NCBI GenBank assembly: GCA_003152255.1
Contig: PLZT01000387.1
Span: 1 to 17,012 of the forward strand
Reading direction: 5' to 3'
Origin: Methylocystaceae bacterium
Lineage (GTDB): Bacteria > Pseudomonadota > Alphaproteobacteria > Rhizobiales > Beijerinckiaceae
DNA: 17,012 nucleotides
This document shows positions 7,419 through 14,015 of this stretch, piece after piece (position 1 is the first letter of the stretch; every line of letters starts with the position of its first letter). Below the pieces are notes generated by a model. That model was not told where the DNA came from. It saw only the letters and a program-made list of their open reading frames with translations, and did not search any database. A program made the translations under genes and the position numbers.

Positions 7419-7598
7419 TTCGCCGCCGCGCGCGCCGATGGTCCGGGCCATTTCGACGAATTCGCTTGGCGTCATGATGATGGTCATGGTGTTCTGTTCG
7501 GCGCCGACCTCGGTGATCATCTGCATGCGCCCGCCTTCGCCGCGCGCGTGCGTGGTGACGAACGCGTCAATGCGGATGTCGCCAAGGCCGGATTTCAC
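7404..7598 (-). CDS. Small hypothetical protein (64 aa), unknown family
   Basis: This minus-strand frame shows the strong G/C third-position bias of real genes in this genome, unlike the plus frames it overlaps. A GTG at 7598 is preceded by AAGG nine bases upstream, giving 64 residues; an ATG at 7634 would give 76 residues but lacks an RBS. The product is soluble, Met- and Thr-rich in its centre (MQMITEVGAEQNTMTIIMTP), then SEFVEMARTIGARGG and a Lys/Glu tail, with a predicted strand-strand-helix look. There is no signal peptide or membrane segment. I do not recognise the family. It is convergent with the hemerythrin gene and shares its hairpin. Reality is moderately supported, function unknown. 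Confidence 0.45.
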   Translation of the reverse strand: MKSGLGDIRIDAFVTTHARGEGGRMQMITEVGAEQNTMTIIMTPSEFVEMARTIGARGGEKEKT

Positions 7599-7600
7599 CG

Positions 7601-7833
7601 CGTTCGGCCTTATAATTTCGACAAGACGCTGCATCCCGTATGCAAGGTCAAAGAGAAGGACGACTTCTATCCGAGCGGATGTGCATTATGCGACGGACGT
7701 GCCAGCCAGCAAATTGCTCGCCGACACGATCCACGCGATCATGGAAGTGAATCCGGAATATCAGAAGTATCTGGCCGCCGCGAAAGCGGAACCGCGCCAG
7801 GCGTTGGAACTGGACGCTCAGGCCGCCAAATAG
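7601..7833 (+). pseudogene. Frameshifted C-terminal gene remnant, possibly SGNH/GDSL hydrolase
   Basis: Two adjacent frames each look coding for part of the stretch. The first reads PYNFDKTLHPVCKVKEKDDFYPS up to about 7674. The next frame then continues DVHYATDVPASKLLADTIHAIMEVNPEYQKYL to the TAG at 7831. Joining them needs a one-base insertion or two-base deletion near 7675-7678. The composite has the D-x-x-H pattern (DVHY followed by KLLADTI) seen at the C-terminal catalytic Asp/His of SGNH/GDSL hydrolases (typically DGVHYT-x-x-G-x-x-x-LAD). No N-terminal part with a GDS motif is visible upstream, because a minus-strand frame occupies that space. I therefore read it as the frameshifted tail of a lost gene. 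The family assignment is tentative. Confidence 0.4.
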
Positions 7834-7868
7834 AATTCGCGCCGCGAGCGCCAAAAGGAGCATGCGGC

Positions 7869-8654
7869 ATGAACCGCGACATGACGGCGACCGCGAACAA
7901 GGTCGCGGAAGTCACTTTTCTATTTTGGGTCATCAAAATTTTGGCGACCACGCTCGGCGAGACCGGCGGCGACGCGCTCTCGATGACGATGAATTTGGGG
8001 TATGCCGTCAGCACCGCGATTTTCGGAGTGTTGTTCGTCGCGGCGGTCGCCGCTCAAATCGCGGCGCGCGGTTTTCATCCCTTCCTGTATTGGATCGTGA
8101 TCGTCGCGACGACCACCGTCGGCACGACCATGGCGGATTTCGCCGACCGCTCGCTGGGAATCGGCTATGTCGGGGGATCGCTCGGCTTGCTCGCGCTGTT
8201 GATGCTCACGCTTTGCGCGTGGCGTCTTGCGCTGGGCTCGGTCGCCGTCGACCATATTACGTCGTGGAAGGCGGAAGCCTTTTACTGGGTGACGATCGTC
8301 TTTTCCAACACGCTCGGCACCGCCCTTGGCGATTTCTTCGCCGACGATTCCGGGCTGGGCTTTCTCGGCGCGGCCGCCGTGTTCGCCGGCTGCCTCGCTC
8401 TGATCGCCGCCGCGTATTTTTTCACGAAGCTACCGCGCACGTTGCTCTTTTGGGCGGCGTTCATTTTGACGCGTCCGCTGGGAGCCACGCTCGGCGACCT
8501 CCTGACCAAATCCGTTGATGAGGGCGGCTTGAACCTCAGCCACATCGGATCGACGGCGATCATCGCGCTGGTGATGATCGGCTTTATCCTGTTTTCCGCC
8601 CGAGGATCGAAGAGCGCGCGCGATGCGCGAGAAGGAAGCGCTTTTTCGAAATAG
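7869..8654 (+). CDS. Multi-pass membrane protein with four-fold internal repeat (COG4705-like)
   Basis: This is a 261-residue inner-membrane protein with about eight hydrophobic spans and a short cytosolic-looking basic tail. It consists of four similar units. Each has an aromatic-Trp pair (FW 19-20, YW 74-75, YW 139-140, FW 194-195), and exactly nine residues after the Trp a small motif follows: LGETGGD (29-35), VGTTMAD (84-90), LGTALGD (149-155), LGATLGD (204-210). A second hydrophobic helix then comes in each unit. The ATG at 7869 has AAGGAG at 7855-7860; upstream open sequence in the same frame belongs to the remnant region. It resembles uncharacterised 'membrane-anchored' proteins of COG4705. 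The conserved acidic and Gly residues inside the spans hint at an ion or small-molecule path, which is inference. Its stop lies 11 bases from the convergent thiD stop. Confidence 0.8.
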   Translation: MNRDMTATANKVAEVTFLFWVIKILATTLGETGGDALSMTMNLGYAVSTAIFGVLFVAAVAAQIAARGFHPFLYWIVIVATTTVGTTMADFADRSLGIGYVGGSLGLLALLMLTLCAWRLALGSVAVDHITSWKAEAFYWVTIVFSNTLGTALGDFFADDSGLGFLGAAAVFAGCLALIAAAYFFTKLPRTLLFWAAFILTRPLGATLGDLLTKSVDEGGLNLSHIGSTAIIALVMIGFILFSARGSKSARDAREGSAFSK

Positions 8655-8665
8655 GCGCCGGGCGT

Positions 8666-9472
8666 TTACGGCCTGCCCCACAGCTCCCAAAAATGGTTCG
8701 GCGGGCCAGCGCCGGCGCCGAGTTGTAGGGTCTCTCCCGCCGCGAGGGCCTGCTCCAACCATGTCTTGGCGCCAGCGACCGCCTCGGCCAAGGGAAAACC
8801 CCTGGCGAGATTCGCGGCGATGGCCGAGGCCAGCGCGCAGCCGGTGCCGTGCGCGTGGCGCGTGTCGACGCGCCGTCCCGAGAGCAGAATCAGCGCGCCA
8901 TTGGCGAACAGCACGTCCGTGGGTTCGCCGCCCAAATGGCCGCCCTTGACCAGCGCCGCCCGCGCGCCCCGCTCAACCAGCGCGCGCGCCTGCGCCGCCA
9001 TCTCGTCCGTGTCGCGGGCGAAGGTTGTTCCGGTCAGAACCGCCGCCTCGGCGAGATTGGGCGTGATCAGATCAACCAGCGGCAGCAGATGTTTCATGAT
9101 CGCGCCCGGCAGGCCACCCTCGCTTAGAGCGGCGCCTCTCGTCGCCGTCAACACCGGATCAAGCACGATGTTTTTGGCGTCCGCCCGGCGCAGCGACTCC
9201 GCGACGGCCTCCGCGATGGCGGGCTCCGCCAACATGCCGATCTTTACGGCGTCGACGGCGATATCAGAGAAGATCGCGTCGATTTGCGCCGCGACCATCT
9301 CGGGCGGGATCGGAAAAACGCGCGTCACGCCCGTCGTATTCTGCGCGGTCAGCGCCGTGACGGCGGCCATTCCATAGCAGCCGAACGCCGAAAAAGTCTT
9401 GAGATCGGCCTGAACGCCGGCGCCGCCGGAAGGGTCGGAGCCGGCGATGGACAGGAGTTTTGGGATGGCCAC
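8666..9472 (-). CDS. thiD: Bifunctional hydroxymethylpyrimidine kinase / phosphomethylpyrimidine kinase ThiD
   Basis: ThiD phosphorylates 4-amino-5-hydroxymethyl-2-methylpyrimidine twice to HMP-PP for thiamine synthesis or salvage, in the cytoplasm. The 268-residue protein shows the ribokinase-fold landmarks in order: IAGSDPSGGAGVQADLKTF at the N-terminus, YGMAAVTALTAQNT, VKIGML, DPVLTATRG, VDLITPNLAEAAVL, VKGGHLGGEPTDVL, and the anion-hole and catalytic motif HGTGCALASAIAANLARG. The length is normal. The start is a GTG at 9472, only 4 bases after the stop of the WD40 gene, with no obvious RBS, so translation is probably coupled. It is the last gene of the minus-strand block. No other thi gene is in the window, and no THI-box riboswitch was recognised. 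Confidence 0.94.
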   Translation of the reverse strand: MAIPKLLSIAGSDPSGGAGVQADLKTFSAFGCYGMAAVTALTAQNTTGVTRVFPIPPEMVAAQIDAIFSDIAVDAVKIGMLAEPAIAEAVAESLRRADAKNIVLDPVLTATRGAALSEGGLPGAIMKHLLPLVDLITPNLAEAAVLTGTTFARDTDEMAAQARALVERGARAALVKGGHLGGEPTDVLFANGALILLSGRRVDTRHAHGTGCALASAIAANLARGFPLAEAVAGAKTWLEQALAAGETLQLGAGAGPPNHFWELWGRP

Positions 9473-9476
9473 CGGA

Positions 9477-10487
9477 TCAGGGTCCGGGCAGCGTCAACAG
9501 GCCCGCGTCGCCATTGGCGGCGCCGAAGGCCAGCCGCGCGCCCTTGGTGTCCCAGGCCAACGCCGAAATCTGCGCTTGAGCGCCCTCGCTCGGCCGGCGC
9601 ACGAGAATTTCCGAGCCGTCCGAGATGCGACACAGCAGCACCATGCCGTCCTCATAGCCGACGGCGACAACCGGAGCGGCCGGGTGAGCGGCGACGCCCG
9701 TCACTTGCACGCCGGCGCGAACGCCGCATTCGCGCGGCGGCGCGCCCATCGGCCCGTCCTTGCCCTGGAACGGCCAGAGGATACAGGCGTCGGCGCCCGA
9801 GGTCGCCAGCCACTTGCCGTCCTGCGACCAGGAGAGCGACCGGGTCTTCGCGGGATAGCCGGCCATGCGCATGTTCTTGCCGTCCGAGAGGCGCCAGCCG
9901 TGCAGCGTATTCTCCTGCATCGAAGTGATGACGAAGCGCCCGTCCGGCGAAACCGTGATGTCGAGGTGGGAGCCGTTCCAGGTCAGTGTCTCGGGCTTGG
10001 TCTTAGCGCCGGGAAACCACAGCGTCGCCCCATTATAATGAGCGATGGCGAGCCGGTAGCCCTTTGGCAGAAAGGCGAGGCCGCGCGTGGTCGAGGGCAA
10101 ATCGAGCGTCGTCGTCTCGCCCGAGGCCGACCGCGCCCGCGCGGTTCGCCCGGCGCTCCAGGCCAGCGCGCCATCGGGGCGCAGCGTCACCGCGTCGATC
10201 CATTTGCCGCTCTCGTCGGCGATCAGGCTCGTCTCGCCGGCCATGTTGGTGGCCATCAGCCGCCCATCGTCGCCGCCGGTGACGAGGCGACGCCCGTCGC
10301 TCGCGGCGCACAGCACGGCGCCGTCGCCATGCGCGAAAATGCGCGTTTGCGCGCTTTCGGGCATTAAAATCACCCCATGCGCGAGCGCGAACGCGGGCGC
10401 GGCGCCAAGGAACGCCGCGGCGATCACCGCCTCCTCGGCTTGGATCGGCGCGACATTGGCGGTCAGCGAGGGGGAGGCGTCGGTCAC
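9477..10487 (-). CDS. WD40-repeat beta-propeller protein
   Basis: This 336-residue protein is made of about seven WD40-like blades. Recurring segments end in small-residue/aspartate turns: DGRRLVTGGDDGRL, RPDGALAWSAG, SPDGRFVITSM...LHGWRLSDG, SQDGKWLATSGADACILWPF, AYEDGM-like VGYEDGMVLLCRISDG and DTKGARLAFGAANGDAGLL. The canonical Trp-Asp ending is mostly degenerate. There is no signal peptide or transmembrane segment, so it is probably cytoplasmic. The start is taken as GTG at 10487, with AAGGAG 12 bases upstream, a little far; frames further upstream run into the neighbouring gene. It lies 38 bases after the membrane-protein gene and 4 before thiD. WD40 propellers are protein-interaction scaffolds; a specific role is not visible. 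Similar proteins occur in alphaproteobacteria annotated simply as WD40 domain proteins. Confidence 0.82.
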   Translation of the reverse strand: MTDASPSLTANVAPIQAEEAVIAAAFLGAAPAFALAHGVILMPESAQTRIFAHGDGAVLCAASDGRRLVTGGDDGRLMATNMAGETSLIADESGKWIDAVTLRPDGALAWSAGRTARARSASGETTTLDLPSTTRGLAFLPKGYRLAIAHYNGATLWFPGAKTKPETLTWNGSHLDITVSPDGRFVITSMQENTLHGWRLSDGKNMRMAGYPAKTRSLSWSQDGKWLATSGADACILWPFQGKDGPMGAPPRECGVRAGVQVTGVAAHPAAPVVAVGYEDGMVLLCRISDGSEILVRRPSEGAQAQISALAWDTKGARLAFGAANGDAGLLTLPGP

Positions 10488-10525
10488 GATGGCTATAGTC
10501 TCCTTGCGCGGCGCGCGGCGAGGCG

Positions 10526-11767
10526 TCAGCCGTTTTTCTCGTCCGTATCCCAAGTCGAGGGGACGCGCGGACGCTTTTTGCGGAACTGTCCCCTGATGAC
10601 CAGGACATAGGCGATCGCGTCGAGCCCCGCCAGCGTGAAGGCCCACAACTGTTCCGCCGCCGGCCCAAGGAGGCAGATGACGAGACCAGAGACGAGCCCG
10701 GCCAAAAGGAAGGGCGCGAGCGCCGGCCGCAGTTCGCCGACTCGAAGGAAGGCCTTCGTGGCCATTGCCGCGAAGGCGCCGGCGCCGAGCGCGCCCAGGT
10801 CGAACCAGATCTGAAACACCAGGCTACGCGGCGTTTGGGGATCGAGATAACCCCCGAACAGGCCATAAAGCGCGGACCCGAAGCCATGCCCGATCAGCGT
10901 GCGCACGCCGCCATTGGCGACGATGCTGCCCCAGACGTCGAGCGAACGGGCGAACTCCGGCGTGCGGGCGCCCAGGGCGAAATGCGTCAGCAGAGCGACG
11001 ATAGGCGCGAGCATGATGACGATGGCGGCGAACGAGCCGAGCCGTTCCGCGGCGAGCCGGGAGCGCCCGAACGAAATCGTGAAGGTCGCGGCGCCGGCGA
11101 GGAGAGCGGGCGCCACATTCGGGGCGTCCGACAAGAGGCAGGCCGCCATCGAGACCAGCGTCAGCGCGCCCGCCAAATACCATCTGCCGCGCAACGCCAG
11201 CGCGCCCGCCGCCGGCCACATGATCAACGCCAATCCCACTCCCGAGCGCGCCAGGGCGTTGCCGTCGATGATTTCCTCGACGGTCAGCGGCTTGTGTATG
11301 AACAGGTTGATCGACCCGGCTCCGCCGAGCAAAATTGCGGCGGCGGCGACGCCGATCGGCAGCAGATTGAGGTCGCAGATCCGCGTGCGCTTGGGCAGGA
11401 AGCCGGCGGCGATGGCGACCAGCGCCAATGTGCCGGTGTTTTTCCAGAAGCGCTCCGCCGGCCCCTCGGGAAAGGGCGTCCAGGTGAGCGACAGCGCCGC
11501 GAGGCCGACGAGAAACAACCCCGCGAGGACGGGAGACGACAACAGCAGACCGCGCAGCGATTGGGTCTTCTCGCGCGTGACCGGCGAAACGGCGGCGCCG
11601 GCGAGCAGCAAGGCCGCGCCGATCGGCAACAGGATATAAATCGTCTGTCCCGCCAGAATCGGCGCCAGCAACGAGATCACGAACAACAAAAAAACGCCGA
11701 TCCGCGTCAGCAGGCGCGAGGCCTCCTCGGCGGGAACCTCGTTGGCGCGGCGGGTATGAAAAGTCAT
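10526..11767 (-). CDS. O-antigen ligase/polymerase-like membrane protein
   Basis: This 413-residue protein has about ten to twelve hydrophobic spans. Features of the Wzy/WaaL O-antigen polymerase-ligase class are LTWTPFPEGPAERFWKN after the third or fourth span (about 94-110), a large non-cytoplasmic loop region, then RSLDVWGSIVANGGVRTLIGHGFGSA (about 274-299), matching the family R-x3-W...G-x-G pattern, followed by RSLVFQIWFDLGALGAG (about 314-330), where most members have an H-N-x-x-L-Q-x-x-x-E-x-G motif. The usual His and Glu are missing here, so the ligase reaction is uncertain. The start ATG at 11767 overlaps the methyltransferase stop (ATGA), indicating translational coupling. No other surface-polysaccharide genes are in the window. 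The call as a member of this superfamily is fair; the substrate is unknown. Confidence 0.7.
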   Translation of the reverse strand: MTFHTRRANEVPAEEASRLLTRIGVFLLFVISLLAPILAGQTIYILLPIGAALLLAGAAVSPVTREKTQSLRGLLLSSPVLAGLFLVGLAALSLTWTPFPEGPAERFWKNTGTLALVAIAAGFLPKRTRICDLNLLPIGVAAAAILLGGAGSINLFIHKPLTVEEIIDGNALARSGVGLALIMWPAAGALALRGRWYLAGALTLVSMAACLLSDAPNVAPALLAGAATFTISFGRSRLAAERLGSFAAIVIMLAPIVALLTHFALGARTPEFARSLDVWGSIVANGGVRTLIGHGFGSALYGLFGGYLDPQTPRSLVFQIWFDLGALGAGAFAAMATKAFLRVGELRPALAPFLLAGLVSGLVICLLGPAAEQLWAFTLAGLDAIAYVLVIRGQFRKKRPRVPSTWDTDEKNG

Positions 11768-12810
11768 GACGCCGCCCCGATCGGCGCGCGCGCCAGTTCG
11801 CTCCGCAGACGCGCCGCCGCCGCCGCGAAGTAATCCGCGTCGATTTCCGCCGCATGCGCGCGGCGGCCCAGCCGCAGGGCCGCGACGCTCGCGGACGCGA
11901 GCCCGCCGAACGGCTCCCAGATTACGTCGCCGACATCGCTCGACGCCAAAATCTGCCGCTCCATTAGCGCGAGCGGCTTTTGATTGGCGTGCAGCGCGCC
12001 GGCGCGACGCGCCTCGCGAATCCTCTCGGCGCCGTTTACCGGCGGCTCGCGCCAGACATTGGTCAGGCCGTGGACGTGAGTCCATTTCGCGCGCAGGCCG
12101 TCCCATTGCTCGGCGCTCGGCGGATTGACGCCATCGATCGAGAAATACGGCCGGTCGGACCTCAACCCGTTGCGGGAGCACCACCGCGCCATCGCGACCA
12201 CGGCCTCGCCCGGCGGGCAATACCACAGCCGGCAAGCGGTGAGATATTTACGGGTCGCGGCATTGGCGACGCCGCAGGCCATATTGCTTTGCGACAGCGG
12301 CAGGCCGGAGCGGAGCCATTCGGCGCGCAGCCAATCCTGCGGCGAGGCGGAGGCGCCGTCTGGCGTTGGCAGGGTCGCCTTGCGGGTGTAGCGCACGGCG
12401 ATCTCCGTAACGACGGGCAGGCCCCGGATCGTGCGCGAGTTCACATTGCCGGCGACATGGGCGATGCCCTTGTCCCAGATCGCCGTTTCCTCGTAGCGCC
12501 AGCCATTGAGGTCGAGCGCCGGATGCGCCTTGGCCCAGCCGATTTCGCTGCTCCAGAACCACAAAGTCGTGTTGGGCTTGGAAAATCTGGCCCAGGCGGC
12601 GGCGTGCGGCGCGTACCAGGCCGCCAGCGCGTCGGGCGAAGTGGGCTCGCCGGGGAATTTGCCCAGGCCATAGGGCCCGTCGGACACGATCACCGTCGGC
12701 GCGAGCCAGCCGTCATAGGCCGCGAGAGCGTCGCCCCGATAAAGGGACGCCCTTTCGAACCGCAGGCTTCGATCGTCGGATCGAAGCAGACCAAGCTTCC
12801 TCTCGCGCAT
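11764..12810 (-). CDS. Solitary DNA methyltransferase (N4/N6 amino class, beta-type motif order)
   Basis: This 348-residue protein belongs to the N4-cytosine/N6-adenine DNA methyltransferase family. The catalytic motif IV is SDGPYG at 43-48, an unusual variant of the common D/S-P-P-Y. A conserved aromatic stretch follows (TTLWFWSSEIGW, about 81-92, then IWDKGIAHVAGNVNS, 111-125). The middle (about 140-260) is the likely target-recognition region. The SAM-binding motifs come last: HANQKPLALMERQI (274-287, motif X) and WEPFGGLASASVAALRLGR (298-316, motif I), the beta-class order. There is no restriction gene beside it, so it is an orphan. The ATG at 12810 has GAAGG upstream, inside an inverted repeat (12810-12828). 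Its stop overlaps the start of the membrane-protein gene. The target site cannot be deduced from the sequence alone. Confidence 0.85.
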   Translation of the reverse strand: MRERKLGLLRSDDRSLRFERASLYRGDALAAYDGWLAPTVIVSDGPYGLGKFPGEPTSPDALAAWYAPHAAAWARFSKPNTTLWFWSSEIGWAKAHPALDLNGWRYEETAIWDKGIAHVAGNVNSRTIRGLPVVTEIAVRYTRKATLPTPDGASASPQDWLRAEWLRSGLPLSQSNMACGVANAATRKYLTACRLWYCPPGEAVVAMARWCSRNGLRSDRPYFSIDGVNPPSAEQWDGLRAKWTHVHGLTNVWREPPVNGAERIREARRAGALHANQKPLALMERQILASSDVGDVIWEPFGGLASASVAALRLGRRAHAAEIDADYFAAAAARLRSELARAPIGAAS

Positions 12811-12828
12811 GACGCACCTTCTGCGTCA
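12810..12828. promoter_or_regulatory. Inverted repeat enclosing the methyltransferase RBS
   Basis: TGACGCA (12810-12816) and TGCGTCA (12822-12828) form a perfect 7-bp inverted repeat with a 5-base spacer. On the minus strand that spacer is GAAGG, the Shine-Dalgarno of the methyltransferase gene, and the last repeat base is the A of its ATG. In RNA this would be a hairpin hiding the RBS; in DNA it could be an operator. The repeat is directly visible; the function is inferred. Confidence 0.5.
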
Positions 12829-12844
12829 CTTTTGCCTTTCTTTG

Positions 12845-12854
12845 ATTGCGCAAT
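12845..12854. promoter_or_regulatory. 10-bp palindrome upstream of the methyltransferase gene
   Basis: ATTGCGCAAT is a perfect 10-bp palindrome in the 68-base gap between queG and the methyltransferase gene, followed by a further GCAAT. On the minus strand it overlaps a TTGCAT that could be a -35 element. It may be a regulator-binding or methylation site; the only support is symmetry and position. Confidence 0.3.
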
Positions 12855-12878
12855 GCAATATTCATCTGCCCGGCGGTT

Positions 12879-14015
12879 TCATTTTTTGGCGGACTGTGTC
12901 TCTTTTGCCAATTCCGCGAGAACACCTGGTTCGCTCTCGTCGGCCAAACGGCTTCGCGCCAGGGCGTCGAAGTCGCCTTGCGGCGTCAGGCGGGCGAGCG
13001 CCCAGACGGCGGCGCCTCGGACCAGGGCCGACGGCGAGGAGAGTTGTTCGAGCGCCAATGGAGCCAGACCGGGATCGGCGCTGTTGCCGATGGCGATCAA
13101 CACGTTGCGCAAAAAGCGCTGATGCCCCAGACGCTTGATCGGACTGCCCGAGAACAGCGCCCGGAAGTCCGCGTCGCTCAGCCGGACGAGTTCGCTCAAG
13201 GGGGGATTGGCGAGGTCCGCGCGGGCCGAAAGCTTCGCTTCGCGCGTCGCTTGCGCGAATTTATTCCATGGACAGACGGCGAGGCAGTCGTCGCAGCCAT
13301 AGATGCGATTGCCGATCTTCGCGCGGAATTCGCGGGGAATCGGACCCTTGTGCTCAATGGTGAGATAGGCGATGCACCGCCGCGCGTCGAGCCGATAAGG
13401 CGCCGGAAAGGCTTCGGTCGGGCAGATGTCGAGACAGGCCCGGCACGAGCCGCAATGGTCTTGCTCCGGCGCGTCCGGGGCAAGCTCAAGATCGGTGAAA
13501 ATCGCCCCCAGAAACAGCCAGGAGCCGAAATCGCGCGAGACGAGATTGGTGTGCTTACCCTGCCAGCCAAGCCCGGCGGCTTCGGCGAGCGGCTTCTCCA
13601 TCACCGGCGCGGTGTCGACGAAGACCTTGACCTCGCAAGGATTTGGAGAGGCGCGGGCGGCGATGAAGCCGGCGAGTTGCTTTAGCCGTCCCTTGAGGAC
13701 GTCATGATAGTCGCGGCTCCGCGCATAGACGGAGATCGCGCCGCGGTCGCGCGCCTTGAGCGCCGCCAGCGGATTCTCGGCGGGGCCGTAATTCGCCCCA
13801 AGCATGACGATGGTTTTGACTTGCGGCCAAAGCGCGCGCGGGCTGGCGCGGCGCTCGGACGTCTCGGCCATCCAGGCCATGTCGCCCTGCGCGCCTTCAA
13901 GAAGCCAGGACCGTAGCCGGTCGCCCGCCAGCGGCGTGGAGTCAGGATGCGTGAAGCGGCAGGCGTCGAAGCCAAGTTCCTCCGCCCGTCGGCGGATATC
14001 GTCCTTGAGGCTCAG
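12879..14015 (-). CDS. queG: Epoxyqueuosine reductase QueG
   Basis: QueG makes the last step of tRNA queuosine synthesis, reducing epoxyqueuosine at the wobble base using cobalamin and two 4Fe-4S clusters. The 378-residue protein carries YARSRDYHDVLKGRL (about 97-111), the catalytic-Asp motif VDTAPVMEKPLAE (Asp134), GWQGKHTNLVS, the ferredoxin-like cluster motif C188-x2-C-x2-C-x3-CP and CIAYLTIEHKG (C214) with GCDDCLAVCPWN (C241, C244, C248), then C-terminal HEAT-like helices (about 295-378). No ATG, GTG or TTG lies at the expected start. The best start is CTG at 14015, whose CTGA overlaps the TGA of the upstream gene, and the resulting N-terminus (SLKDDIRRRAEELGFDA) fits the family. It needs cobalamin cofactor. 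Confidence 0.92.
   Translation of the reverse strand: MSLKDDIRRRAEELGFDACRFTHPDSTPLAGDRLRSWLLEGAQGDMAWMAETSERRASPRALWPQVKTIVMLGANYGPAENPLAALKARDRGAISVYARSRDYHDVLKGRLKQLAGFIAARASPNPCEVKVFVDTAPVMEKPLAEAAGLGWQGKHTNLVSRDFGSWLFLGAIFTDLELAPDAPEQDHCGSCRACLDICPTEAFPAPYRLDARRCIAYLTIEHKGPIPREFRAKIGNRIYGCDDCLAVCPWNKFAQATREAKLSARADLANPPLSELVRLSDADFRALFSGSPIKRLGHQRFLRNVLIAIGNSADPGLAPLALEQLSSPSALVRGAAVWALARLTPQGDFDALARSRLADESEPGVLAELAKETQSAKK

Noticed and set aside
7392..7868. In-frame upstream extension of the four-repeat membrane protein
   Set aside because: It runs through the terminator hairpin and the remnant region, while AAGGAG and the ATG at 7869 give a natural start.
10835..11833. Long plus-strand open frame (332 codons) opposite the O-antigen-ligase-like gene
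   Set aside because: Composition is a run of Arg/Gln/Gly/Ala typical of antisense frames in GC-rich DNA; it has no RBS or recognisable domain, while the minus strand encodes a clear multi-span membrane protein coupled to its neighbour.
11980..13122. Plus-strand open frame (380 codons) opposite the methyltransferase and the end of queG
   Set aside because: It crosses two well-supported minus genes and their intergenic gap, and the predicted protein has no family features.
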